Assembly: GCA_036506155.1 (NCBI GenBank)
Contig: DASXSF010000157.1
Span: 95,652 to 159,651 of the forward strand
Source of the DNA: DASXRA01 sp036506155
Lineage (GTDB): Bacteria > Actinomycetota > Actinomycetes > Mycobacteriales > Jatrophihabitantaceae
Direction of reading: 5' to 3'
DNA length: 64,000 nt
The position numbers and the translations under genes were made by a program. Under the pieces are notes generated by a model. It was not told the origin of the DNA. It saw only the letters and a list, made by a program, of their open reading frames with translations, and did not search any database. Shown here piece by piece: positions 55,084 through 64,000 of this stretch (position 1 is the first letter of the stretch; every line of letters starts with the position of its first letter).

Positions 55084-55875
55084 TTACCCCTGCGGTCCCG
55101 GCGGCGCGCTGTGTTCGGGCAGCGGCTGCGCGGTACGGAGCCCCGACGCGCAGCCGTAGCGCTGCTCGTAAACGTCGGCCATCGCGCACAGTAGCCCTGT
55201 GGCGTCGCCCTCGTACGACGAGCCGTGCATGATTGCCAGCCGGGTCGGGTGCAGATCGGCCAGCTTGCGATAGGTCGCGGGCACGAGCGGGCCGAGCGAG
55301 GTCTGGTGGAACAGGTCCTCGGCGGCGATCGCCGCGTCGATGAGGTCGTCGCCGACGATCGCTGGGCCGTTGCCGAGTTGGGTGAGCAGGTCGCCGCAGA
55401 ACAGCGTCTGCGTGTGCTGCTCGAAGAACACATGCGACTCCCAGTTGTGCGGCACATGCGGCGTCGGGATCTCGACGACTCGGCGGGCAAGACCGGCGCT
55501 GCCGAGGTCGATGACCTCGCCATCTGGCAGCGGTCGTGGCGCTCGGGCCGCCTGATCGTTGAGCGTGAGCATGCAGCCGAGTGCCCCGTGCGCGACCTGC
55601 GCATGCGGCGCCGCGGCGAGGAACTCGTTCATCGCGCCACACTCGTCGGCCTCGACGTGCGCGAACGCGATCCAGCGCAGCTTCTCGACCGGCAGCACGC
55701 GCGCGATCGCCTCGCTCACGATCGGGAACAGTCCCCGCATGCCGGTGTGGTAAAGCAGCGGCTCTTCCGCGTCCACGAGGAACTGGTTGAACGTGAAGCC
55801 GGTCGGGCCGATCTCCGGGACGTACGTCGAGATGCGGTAGATCCGCTCGGCGATCTGGTCAACGCTTGCCTGCAT
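55084..55875 (-). CDS. MBL-fold protein of the oxygen-binding diiron (ODP) type
   Basis: A 263-residue MBL-fold protein. In place of HxHxDH it has AHVEADECG (His73, Glu75, Asp77), the HxExD pattern of ODP diiron domains. PHVPHNWESHVFFEQ and TLFCGDLLTQLG supply later ligands. A strong AGGAGG site precedes ATG 55875. The ODP family includes flavodiiron-type oxygen sensors and reductases, but no flavodoxin domain is attached here. It overlaps the end of a decayed TetR gene. Confidence 0.8.
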   Translation of the reverse strand: MQASVDQIAERIYRISTYVPEIGPTGFTFNQFLVDAEEPLLYHTGMRGLFPIVSEAIARVLPVEKLRWIAFAHVEADECGAMNEFLAAAPHAQVAHGALGCMLTLNDQAARAPRPLPDGEVIDLGSAGLARRVVEIPTPHVPHNWESHVFFEQHTQTLFCGDLLTQLGNGPAIVGDDLIDAAIAAEDLFHQTSLGPLVPATYRKLADLHPTRLAIMHGSSYEGDATGLLCAMADVYEQRYGCASGLRTAQPLPEHSAPPGPQG

Positions 55876-56313
55876 GGCCCCTCCTGGAGGATGTGGTCTG
55901 CTTCGACGCGCGGGTGCGCGTCCAGTTGCCGTAGTGGGTGGCGAACATCTGCGCCAGCCCCGGAAGAGCGGTGCTGAACCGGCCGCGCACGAACCCATCG
56001 TCGGACTCGTTCGCGAGCTGCTGGCTGACCACCCCCGCAGAGAGCACGGCCCAGTCACGGTGCACGGCGGCGATGTCAACATCGGACCAGATCACCCTGC
56101 GCTGCCGCTGCTGCGCCAGCCGCGCGAGGTTTTAGTCATAGAGTTCGACCGCCGGTTCGTTCGCCGAGTCGGTCGGCCGAAAGCCGGGAACGGGCCGCCA
56201 GAACAACAGCTGGGCGTACGCGAGATGCTGCACCGACCACCGGACGGACTGGGCGCCGAGACGGAGCAGCACCGCAGCCAGGTCGTCATCGACCGGCGGG
56301 TGCTCCTCCTCAT
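55859..56313 (-). pseudogene. TetR-family regulator remnant with in-frame stop
   Basis: One frame reads AYAQLLFWRPVPGFRPTDSA, then PAVELYD, meets a TAA at 56134-56132, and continues NLARLAQQRQRR, DWAVLSAGVVSQQLANES and GRFSTALPGLAQMFATHYG. This is the ligand-binding domain of a TetR regulator, interrupted by one stop. The helix-turn-helix at the N-terminus is absent. A 78-residue ORF (GTG 56095) covers only the last part. Confidence 0.5.
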
Positions 56314-56670
56314 TAGACTTCCGCTCGTGAATCACCGATACGGGAGGCCGTGAGGATCCAGCCACGTGCGCGATATTCGTCAAGATCAGTTGCTTTGGCA
56401 CGCCAGTGAGCGAGCGAGTCGAGGAGATTGGCGCCGGCTCGAAATGGCAGCATCCGGGTCGGACGCGAGCTGCGGTCGATGGTCTGGTCTGCGTGTCCGG
56501 GCGATGGGTTCGGCGAGGTATTCGGCGCTGGCGGCGACGCCGGAGAGAGCCGACCTGGCCAGCGCCGTTGATGACGGTGTCACGGTGGTCTCGTATCCGT
56601 GGCTCCACATGGCGCGGGGAAGTGTGATGAGCGTCGGGCCGAGGTTCGGTCTGCAACGTGCTCGCGCCCT
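56314..56670. other. No supported gene
   Basis: A 357-bp gap with overlapping short frames on both strands. No family resemblance is seen. It probably held the lost start of the TetR gene. Confidence 0.5.
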
Positions 56671-57314
56671 TCAGCTTCGCAGGTAGCGGATGACGGCGAG
56701 GACGCGCCGGTTCTCCTCGCGCGAGTCGGCGATCCGGAGCTTGGTCATGATGGCACCGACGTGTCCTTCGACGGTCTTCGCGGAAAGGAACAGGCGATCG
56801 CCGATGCCCTGGTTGGACCAGCCCTCGGCCATCAGCGCGAGCACCTCGCGTTCGCGGTCGGTGAGCCGGTCGAGAGGGTTGTCCAGGCGGGGTCGAGCGA
56901 CCAGTGTGCGGATGACCTCAGGGTCGACGACGGATTCGCCGCGGGCGACGCGGATGATCGCGTCGCAGAGGGCGGTCACGTCGTTGACCCGGTCTTTGAG
57001 CAGGTAGCCGGCCCCGGTGGCGCTGTGACGTAGCAGCCGTTCGGCATAAGCGGCCTCAAGGTACTGCGCAACACGAGCACGCCGACCTTCGGATAGCGGT
57101 CGCGAATCGTCAGCGCGGCAGTGAGCCCTTCGTCGGCGAAGGTCGGCGGCATCCGGATATCGGTAACGACCACGTCGGGTGGCTGCGCCTCGACCGCGGC
57201 GAGCAGCGTGTCGGCGTCGCCAACGGCATGGGTGACCTCGATGTCGGCTTCGACGAGCAAACGGGCCAGCCCCTCGCGGAGCAGCACCGAGTCCTCGGCC
57301 AGGATCACCCGCAC
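56671..57314 (-). pseudogene. NarL/LuxR-type response regulator, frameshifted
   Basis: The receiver domain begins RVILAEDSVLLREGLARLLV with phospho-Asp in VVVTDIRMPP and is read to GVLVL near 57070. One frame over it continues QYLEAAYAERLLRHSATGAG, YLLKDRV, and then the LuxR helix-turn-helix LTDREREVLALMAEGWSNQG. Adding one base around 57066-57070 restores a single ~215-residue protein. Its start overlaps the histidine kinase stop by 10 bases. It is either a real pseudogene or a base missed in sequencing. Confidence 0.75.
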
Positions 57315-59115
57315 GGCAGCCTCGCGACGAGCGTGGTTCCCCCGCTGGTGGGACTGGTCACGGTCATCCGTCCGCCGAGCGCGACGACGCGGCCGCGCAG
57401 GCCGAGCAGGCCTGACCCGGCGGGCGTAGCGGGGTTGGCGCCGCCGATGCCGTCGTCGCTGACCCGGACGGTCATTTCCTCGCCCGCGACACAGACCTCG
57501 ACGTGCACGACCGACGCGGCGGCGTGCCGGGCGGCGTTGGTCACCGCTTCGGCGACGAAGAAGTACGCGGTGGACTCGACGGTGTCATCGAAACGCTGCG
57601 AGGGTGCGCTGATCTCTACCGGCAACGGCGCCCTTTCGGCCAGCGCCCTCAGCGCGGAGGCGAGGCCCTCTTGCGTCAGCAGCATGGGGTGGATTCCGCG
57701 GGCGAGTTCGCGGAGTTCGGTGATCGCCTGCTGCAGGTCGTCCGCGGCAGCGTCTAGGAACGCGCGCAGCTGCGGGTCGGCACCGTCGGCGCGGGCGCGG
57801 GCCTGGCCCAGGGTCATCGACAGCGCGAGCAGCCGCTGCTGCGCCCCGTCGTGCAGATCGCGCTCGATGCGCTGCCGCGCGTCGTGCCCGGCCTCGACCA
57901 ACCGGGCGGTGGTGGAGCGCAGTTGGAGGAGTTGGCTGCGCACCTCGGCGTGCAACCGCTCGTTCTCCAGCGCCAGCCGAGCCATCGCCCCGGCCGCCTG
58001 CAGCAGCGCCGGCTCCTGCAGCACGATCTCATCGACCAGCATCACCGCCAACGGGCCGCGCTCGCCGCTGATCGGCGCCACCGTCCGCCCCGCTGAGGCC
58101 ACCGGCTCGCGGGCTGACCGTCGAGGTCGACGTACGCGTCGGTGATCGGTGACCAGTACAGCAGCTCCAGCTGCGGGTCGTGCAGCGTCGCGGCGAGCGC
58201 GTCGCGCACGCGGCCCGGCGCGACCGGACCGGCCAGCTGCGGCAGCAACGCGCCGACGCGGGCATAGTCCAGGCGGGTGCGCAGCAGCCCGACCAGGAAC
58301 AGCAGCGGCCACACCGCGAGCCCGGCCGGCAGGAACTGGTACACGATCCGCGCCGCGGTGGGTGACAGCGTCACGAAATCATCGACAACCTCCCTCGTCA
58401 CGAGGTAGGCGACCGCCGGCACCGCCGCCCACAGCACCGGCGCGATCACGTACCGCGCAGCGCGGGTCCGGCGCCACCAGTGCCGCACGATCAGCGCCCC
58501 GACGGCCACGATGACCGCGGTGTCGAGGAGACTGCTGACGTCGCTTCTCCACCGCTCAGCGGCGGGGTCGTGGACGACGAGCAGCAGGTTGGCCGGGCAG
58601 CCGGCGCAGCCCTCGGCGTGCGGGTCGAAGAACAGCATCCGGACCAGGTTGTTGACCAGCGCCCAGGCGTAGAGACCGACCACCAGCCCGCGTTCGAACC
58701 GGCCAGGCAGCCGCCCGCTCGGATACGCCAGTGCCAGGTGCGCCAGCACGTTTTGATAGAACAACGCGAAGGTCGCGGCGATCGTGAACGCCACTGCGCC
58801 CGGGATCCAGTACAGGTCGCCGACCAGCCACAAGAACCCGATCGCCGCCATCAACAGCCCGGTCGCGTTGCCCGGACGGCGCACCAGCGCCACCACACCG
58901 GTGCCGATGTAGGCGGCGGCGACCCCGGCGTGAATCGCCTGATCCAACGGGTGCACCGGCAACCCACGCAGCGCCGGCGCCGCCACCGACAGCGCACAGG
59001 CCATCCCGCCCGCTGCCGCGAGCACGCTCGGCAGCGCCGCGGTGCCCCGACGGCTGTCGCGCCGGGCCGCCGCGTCGATCGGGAACGCAACCCCCGCGGC
59101 CCCCATGCCAGACAT
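57305..59115 (-). pseudogene. NarX/DesK-type membrane histidine kinase, frameshifted
   Basis: The first frame (ATG 59115, GGGAGGG site) gives about ten hydrophobic segments and a linker ending SPITDAYVDLDGQ. The second frame resumes REPVASAGRTVAPISGERGP and holds the H-box RIERDLHDGAQQRL, NAARH, DDGIGG and GSGLLGLRGRV of a HisKA_3-type kinase. One added base in the GGG run at 58111-58113 (plus strand) joins them into a ~603-residue sensor. It partners the response regulator downstream. Confidence 0.75.
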
Positions 59116-59251
59116 GGTGAACCCTCCCCGGCCTCGACGGAACCAGGGCTAGCCCCCGCCGCGATCCCGGGCCGGCCCCGATCCGTCTGAGCGCTCGACG
59201 TCCTAGCGTCCGCCACGTCCTGTCCGTTCACCGACAAACGAGGTGACGAAA

Positions 59252-59485
59252 ATGACCAAGAAGCGTGGCATCGCGGTAGCCCTGGCGCTGGCCGTCATTA
59301 CGATCATCCCCACCGTGCCCGCGGCAGCCGCACCAAACCCCAGCCCGGTGGCTCCCGCGCACACCGGCACCGCATGCGCCAACGTGCTCGCCAAGAACCC
59401 GCAAGCCGGTCCCGGCTCGCACAGCGCCCCGCCAGCCCAGGAGAACTTCTTCCAGGTCGGTGCCGTGTTCTGCGGCATCTCCTAA
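59252..59485 (+). CDS. Small secreted peptide
   Basis: A 77-residue precursor from ATG 59252 with a GAGGTG site. The signal peptide is KKRGIAVALALAVITIIPTV, ending PAAAAP. About 48 mature residues follow, with two cysteines, a Pro/Ala-rich linker, and an FFQVGAVFCGIS end. I do not recognise it. It lies between the divergent kinase and another secreted protein. Confidence 0.65.
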   Translation: MTKKRGIAVALALAVITIIPTVPAAAAPNPSPVAPAHTGTACANVLAKNPQAGPGSHSAPPAQENFFQVGAVFCGIS

Positions 59486-59588
59486 CCCGCTGCCAGAACA
59501 CGGGGCGGCCGCCGACGCGAACGGGCAGCCCCACCGCAGGAGCGATCAACCGCGACTCGGGTCACCGACCCAGCGGATGGAGAGAATC

Positions 59589-60203
59589 ATGAGACTCGCA
59601 CGCCGACGCGCTCGGCTAATAATCGCGTTCGCCGCCGTTACTGCAACGCTCGTGGCAGGCGGCATTTCCTACGCCCAGATCCCCGACTCGAGCGGCGTGA
59701 TCCACGCATGCTACGCGAAGTCCGGCGGCGCACTGCGCGTCATCGACAACTCAGTAACCAACTGCAAATCGACCGAGACCTCGATGAACTGGAACCAGAC
59801 CGGGCCAACCGGCCCGGCCGGACCCCAGGGACCGACAGGCCCACAAGGATTGCAAGGTCCAACCGGCGCAGCCGGCCCACAAGGACCGCAAGGCGAGCCC
59901 GGCGCACCCGCAACCTCCGACTGGGTGATCATGCATGCTGACGGCACCGTAGAAGCATCCAGCGGGGTTGATCCCACCCCCGGGCTCACCGGCAAATTCA
60001 GCGGTCAGACAGGCTCATACCAGGTCCTTTTCACGCAGGACATCTTCGACTGCGCGGCCGTCGCGACCGCCCGATTGGAAACAGTCCAGGTCGCGACGTT
60101 CGCGATGGTCTATCGGACCAGCCACACGCAAGTCGGGGTGCTCACGTTCAAATACGACGGGACACCGGTCGACGCCGGCTTCGAGCTCGCCGTCTTCTGC
60201 TGA
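59589..60203 (+). CDS. Secreted protein with collagen-like Gly-X-Y repeats
   Basis: A 204-residue secreted protein from ATG 59589 with a GGAGAG site. A signal peptide of ~30 residues is followed by a short IPDSSGVIHACYAKSGGALR domain, a run of about 12 Gly-X-Y triplets (GPTGPAGPQGPTGPQ and so on), and an ~85-residue C-terminal beta-rich domain. This head-repeat-head layout recurs in actinobacterial and Bacillus spore or surface proteins. The role is unknown; surface adhesion is possible. Confidence 0.7.
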   Translation: MRLARRRARLIIAFAAVTATLVAGGISYAQIPDSSGVIHACYAKSGGALRVIDNSVTNCKSTETSMNWNQTGPTGPAGPQGPTGPQGLQGPTGAAGPQGPQGEPGAPATSDWVIMHADGTVEASSGVDPTPGLTGKFSGQTGSYQVLFTQDIFDCAAVATARLETVQVATFAMVYRTSHTQVGVLTFKYDGTPVDAGFELAVFC

Positions 60204-60282
60204 CCAACCAGCCATCGGCGCATCACACCCGTCAGCGCGGGCCCTCCACCAGCACACGAGGAAACGAACGGAGACAACCACC

Positions 60283-61282
60283 GTGACCGACCAGCACCCC
60301 ACCCCTGATGCGATCATGCAGCTGACCCGCGCCAATGCCGGTTCCAAGGCCCTGGTCAGCGCGGTCGAGCTCGGGCTGTTCACAACCCTCGCCGACCTCC
60401 GCTCACCGGTGCGGTACTGCGGGCCAAGCTCGGCCTCCAGGCGCGGGGCAGCATTGACTGGCTGGACGCGCTGGTCTCGCTCGGCATGCTCGAACGCAAC
60501 GGTGATCGGTACGCCAACGCCGCGGCCAGCGACCTGTACCTGGATGAGGCGAAGCCGACCTATGTCGGCGGGATGGTGATCGGAATGGCCGCCGACACCA
60601 GCCACTGGGACTCGCTCACCGCCGCGCTACAAACCGGACGTCCGCAGATCGAGGGTGACCAGGACTACCTCGACCAGTACCACGACGCGGCCCTCCTCAC
60701 CGAGTTCATGCGGTCCATGACCGGCCTGAGCATGGGCGCCGCACATGCGATAGGAGAACAGTTCCCCTGGAGCCGCTACCGCACGGTCATCGACGTCGGA
60801 GCGGCCCAGGGGGGCGTTCCGGTCCAGCTCGCGCTGCGCTACCCGCAGCTGACCGGGGGCGGGTTCGACCTACCGGTGGTTCGAGCGGCGTTCGAGGCCT
60901 ATGTGGATGGGCCCGCGTTGACCGACCGGCTGCGCTTCTACCCCGGCGACTTTTCACCGACCCGCTGCCCTCGGCCGACGTCCTCGTCAGGGGCCACGTC
61001 CTGCACAACTGGAGCCTCGAGCAGAAGCTCGAGCTGCTCGCCAAGGCCCACCGCGCGTTGCCCCGGGGCGGCGCGCTGATCGTCTACGAGAGCCTCATCG
61101 ACGACGACCGCCGAACCAACACCTTCGGCCTGCTGATGAGCGTCGCCATGCTCCTCGTCACCCACGGCGGCTTCGACTACACCGGCGCCCAGTGCCGGTC
61201 CTGGATGGCTGACGTCGGCTTCCGGGACAGCTACGTCGAGCCGCTCGTCGGACCCGACGCGACGGTCGTCGGCCTCAAGTAG
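60283..61282 (+). pseudogene. O-methyltransferase (SAM-dependent), two frameshifts
   Basis: A ~330-residue acetylserotonin-type O-methyltransferase in three frames. GTG 60283 (GGAG site) reads a dimerisation helix to LFTTLADL. After about 60400 it is one frame over (LTGAVLRAKLGL, TVIDVGAAQGGVPVQLALRY, the SAM-binding motif). At 60951-60954 a TTTT run needs one more T to continue FTDPLPSADVLVRGHVLHNW. The end is PRGGALIVYESLIDDDRR. Two single-base additions restore it. Confidence 0.7.
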
Positions 61283-61355
61283 CGTCACCCCGGCCGACTT
61301 GGTGCCCAGGCCGGGGCGAGCGCGGGCGCGTGCTTCTTGATGGGGGGTTCTTCTG

Positions 61356-62612
61356 ATGGAGCGAATCGAGGTCGAGCTGTTGATTCCCGGCCGGGGCGAG
61401 CCGATGACGGATGCGGTCGTGATACTCGACACGGGAACCATTGCCTACTCCGGCGGGGTGGGCGGGGCGCCGCCACCCACGGCCGGCGACAGCGTGACCA
61501 GTGTTCCCGTCGTCTTGCCCGGACTCTGGGAGTGTCACGGGCACTTGTCCGGCGTGTCCACCTTCGACTGGCGCCCCTGGGTAACGGATCCGCCCGCCAC
61601 ACGCGGTGCGCGGTGCGCACACGGCCTGCAAGCCGCATTGGCCGCCGGCGTCACCTCGATACGCGAGGTCGGCGGGTTGGGCGTGTACCTGGCCCAGCTG
61701 GTCGACGAGGGATTGATCGACGGCCCCGCGATCTACGGCGCCGGGGCGATCCTCGCCACGACCGGCGGCCACGCCGACATCCACGGGTTCCCGCAGGCCT
61801 GGATGACCGGGTGGTGGGCCCAATCCGGCGGTGACTTCCGCCAGTGCGACGGGGTCGACGACTGCATGCGCGCGGTACGCGAACAGCTGCGCAAGAACGC
61901 AAAGCTGATCAAGGTATGCGCCTCCGGCGGAGTCCTCTCCCAGGTGGACGACCCGATCCACCAGCAGTTCACGGCGCCCGAACTGCGGGCCATGGTGGAG
62001 GTTGCCGGGATGGCCGACCGAATCGTTGCCGCACATTGCCATGGCAAACCGGGGATCATGGCCGCACTGGAGGCCGGGGTCCGCACCATCGAGCACGGCA
62101 CCTACCTCGACGACGAAGCATGCGACGCCATGCGCGAGTCGGGCGCGATCCTGGTGCCCACCCGCACCGTCATGAGCGAGGCCCTCGACGCCGACCTCCC
62201 ACCGCCCACCCGGGCGAAGCTGGCCGCCATCGCCGACCGACACGCAGCCGCCGTTGCGCTGGCCCACGACCGCGGCGTCACCATCGCCATGGGCACCGAC
62301 ATCGGCCTCACCGGCCCAGATGCGCCTAACTCCTGGGGCCGTAACGGGCGAGAACTGCCGCTGCTCGTCGAAGCCGGTCTGACTCCGCTGGAGGCGATCG
62401 AAGCCGCCACCGCCAACGGCCCCCTCACCCTCGGCCCACAAGCACCGAGCAGCGGCGTGCTGGACAAGGGCTACGCCGCCGACGTTATCGCCCTCGACGC
62501 CGACCCACTCAACGACATTACGGTCATGGCCGACCCGGCACACGTCATCGCCGTCTGGCGGGGCGGTCGGAGGGTGAAACCGCCCGGTTCACCGCCATCC
62601 GCGACCCGATGA
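61356..62612 (+). CDS. Amidohydrolase family protein
   Basis: A 418-residue metal-dependent hydrolase. VLPGLWECHGHL gives His61 and His63; a Lys lies in NAKLIKVCASGG, later His residues in AAHCHGKPG and TIEHGTYLDD, and the final Asp in MGTDIG. This layout fits imidazolonepropionase/prolidase-like amidohydrolases. The C-terminal ADVIALDADPLNDI motif completes the small beta domain. The start ATG has a GGGGG-type site. The substrate is unknown. Confidence 0.85.
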   Translation: MERIEVELLIPGRGEPMTDAVVILDTGTIAYSGGVGGAPPPTAGDSVTSVPVVLPGLWECHGHLSGVSTFDWRPWVTDPPATRGARCAHGLQAALAAGVTSIREVGGLGVYLAQLVDEGLIDGPAIYGAGAILATTGGHADIHGFPQAWMTGWWAQSGGDFRQCDGVDDCMRAVREQLRKNAKLIKVCASGGVLSQVDDPIHQQFTAPELRAMVEVAGMADRIVAAHCHGKPGIMAALEAGVRTIEHGTYLDDEACDAMRESGAILVPTRTVMSEALDADLPPPTRAKLAAIADRHAAAVALAHDRGVTIAMGTDIGLTGPDAPNSWGRNGRELPLLVEAGLTPLEAIEAATANGPLTLGPQAPSSGVLDKGYAADVIALDADPLNDITVMADPAHVIAVWRGGRRVKPPGSPPSATR

Positions 62613-62812
62613 GGAATCTCCAGGCGTGATTGCCGTGCATGGCTCCTCCCGCCGTCTTGCCACATGTTCATCGAGGGGCGTGCACCGCCGAACACGAGCG
62701 CGAACCTGCGGCCGCACACGTCGAGGCGATCGACAAGTCTCGCGCCGCCGTAGACACGGTTCTTGTCGGCGACGAGGAACTCAGCCGTCTCGGTCACCGC
62801 CAGCACGATCAT
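62471..62812 (-). CDS. Questionable ORF antisense to the amidohydrolase end
   Basis: A 113-codon ORF with a GGAGAG site. The first ~60 residues (MIVLAVTETAEFLVADKNRV, then RLVDRLDVCGRRFALVFGGA) look protein-like. The rest is antisense to the amidohydrolase gene. It may be a fragment whose true end was lost. I do not recognise it. Confidence 0.25.
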   Translation of the reverse strand: MIVLAVTETAEFLVADKNRVYGGARLVDRLDVCGRRFALVFGGARPSMNMWQDGGRSHARQSRLEIPHRVADGGEPGGFTLRPPRQTAMTCAGSAMTVMSLSGSASRAITSAA

Positions 62813-63239
62813 CTCTCCGGTCCGTGCATCGCGCTGACGTAGCCAGCTCCGTTGACCCCGAACTGTGCGCCCCGCAAGTTCTAGGCCGCGACGTCATGAG
62901 CCGAGACGGTGATCGCCACGGCGACGCGCCGTTCCTGCACAGAACCTCACGCCACTCCAGCCCATCTGCCCTGCAACACCCACGCGTATTCGGCGATCGG
63001 CACGCGGCCTGGCGGTATACAAATGCGCATCGCCATGCGACAGCCCGTATGCGCATGCAGCCTTGAAGTCGCACTGATCTCGGCAGGATCGCGCACCCAA
63101 CGCGGCAGGTGCGGAGGTCTGTTCAGCTGTGGTTTGTGCGTGACCACCACGAAGTTCTCTACGCCTTAGCCGTCGGGAATGGGGATGACCTGGTCCGTGT
63201 CGGTGTGCCGCGACCGCTGCCGGTCGAGGCGGGGTTGAC
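62813..63239. other. No supported gene
   Basis: A 427-bp gap of lower GC than its neighbours. Only short overlapping frames are present. Confidence 0.5.
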
Positions 63240-63983
63240 TCACCCGCGCCGCTCCAGGACGGCGAGGTTGCGTTCGGCGTATAGGCGGTGCAGCCACTCT
63301 TCGGTGAGGATCGTGCGGAGGCAGCGGCGTACCGGGTAGCTGCCCGCGGGTGGGTAGCCCGGCGGCGGCACCGGGTCGGTCTGGCCGCCGAGCACGTCGT
63401 CGGTGAGCGTCGCGATGACGTCGTGAACGGTGCGCATGCGGTCGGCGCGCAGTGCGAGCATCTCGTCCAGGGATGGTCGCGCGTGCGGGTCGTTCGGCAC
63501 GCTCGGGTCGGGCTCCATCTCGTCGTGCGGGAGGCCGAGCGGGCTATACGGCTCCGGGAGGCCGAGGATCGCGCGGCGCACCCACGCGTCGGTGGCCATA
63601 ACGAGGTGGCGCAACGTCTCGATGAATGACCACTCGTCCTGGACCCGTTCGTGCAGCAGGTCGGGCGGCAACCGCTTGGCCCGCTCGACGGTCGACGGCC
63701 ACACCCGCTCGATGATCGCCCACGCCTCGCGGAAGCCGTCCGCGTCGGCCGGGTCGAGCTTAGCCCGTTCCGGGTAGCGCCGGTTCAGCTCGGCCTCGAC
63801 GAGCGGCACGACATCAACGCCGTTGATCCGGACGTTGCGAAGCTCGCCGTCGATGTCGACGTCCTCCAGCCACGCGCCGCGCACCGTCGCGCCGGTGAAG
63901 TACACGTTGCGGAACCACGCGCGGCTGAAATCGACCTGCTCGAACCGCGCACCGGAGAAGTCCCGCTTCACGAACTCGACCAT
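63240..63983 (-). CDS. Pentapeptide-repeat / DinB-like protein
   Basis: A 247-residue protein. Residues ~5-55 are pentapeptide-type repeats (DFSGARFEQVDFSRAWF). Residues ~85-240 are a DinB-like four-helix bundle with ERVQDEWSFIETLRHLV and a late EEWLHRLYAERNL. Such two-part proteins are frequent in Actinobacteria and of unknown function; DinB relatives bind metal or small thiols. ATG 63983 is preferred over GTG 63989 because GGGAGG lies eight bases before it. Only 17 bases separate it from the right edge. Confidence 0.8.
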   Translation of the reverse strand: MVEFVKRDFSGARFEQVDFSRAWFRNVYFTGATVRGAWLEDVDIDGELRNVRINGVDVVPLVEAELNRRYPERAKLDPADADGFREAWAIIERVWPSTVERAKRLPPDLLHERVQDEWSFIETLRHLVMATDAWVRRAILGLPEPYSPLGLPHDEMEPDPSVPNDPHARPSLDEMLALRADRMRTVHDVIATLTDDVLGGQTDPVPPPGYPPAGSYPVRRCLRTILTEEWLHRLYAERNLAVLERRG

Positions 63984-64000
63984 GCGCACAGCCTCCCACC

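Overview
This 64 kb window is high-GC DNA from an actinobacterium. GTG starts are common, stop/start codons frequently overlap as ATGA or GTGA, and the left half carries the gene order proB-obg-rpmA-rplU-rne-(rodA-mrdA-mreDCB)-ndk-folC-valS-clpX-clpP2-clpP1-tig seen in many Actinomycetes. A complete mreBCD set argues against Mycobacterium and Corynebacterium. The sequence alone does not fix the genus.

Positions 1-31,100 are a mostly minus-strand core block. It holds the ribosomal proteins L21/L27 with the Obg GTPase and an RNase E/G with a long N-terminal extension, a radical-SAM pair with a GNAT gene, the elongasome genes (RodA, PBP2, MreD, MreC, MreB), Ndk, a DUF4233 protein, FolC and ValRS, and the ClpX/ClpP2/ClpP1/trigger-factor proteostasis group. 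Inserted in it are a frameshifted secreted BNR/sialidase-like gene, an MFS exporter and a MacB/FtsX-type ABC exporter.

Positions 31,289-41,261 form a carbohydrate-uptake locus. A minus-strand operon encodes a ROK sugar kinase, a lipoprotein solute-binding protein, two permeases and two ATPases of the Opp/Dpp type, and a GH4 glycosidase. A ROK-family regulator and a BadF/BadG-type GlcNAc-kinase-like gene diverge from it. I infer import and breakdown of a beta-linked (amino)sugar oligosaccharide.

At 41,291-41,346 lies a tRNA-Pro(UGG)-like relic with an intact 3' half but no D-arm, flanked by short direct repeats. To its right there are no housekeeping genes: small ORFs, truncated genes, a broken tyrosine recombinase and a broken TetR regulator fill the gaps, so 41.3 kb looks like the edge of an accessory island. 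Its most striking part is a putative cyclic-nucleotide module (46,203-53,544). A 1,275-residue protein has two complementary class III cyclase domains followed by an AAA-type ATPase and a helical repeat region. It overlaps by four bases an MFS transporter with a C-terminal cyclic-nucleotide-binding (CNB) domain, and two stand-alone CNB proteins lie next door. Further right are a two-component system, two small secreted proteins (one with a collagen-like Gly-X-Y tract), an O-methyltransferase, an amidohydrolase and a pentapeptide/DinB protein.

Four otherwise intact genes (sialidase-like, response regulator, histidine kinase, methyltransferase) are broken by five single-base deletions, at least three of them in homopolymer runs. 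Sequencing error is therefore a serious alternative to genuine decay.
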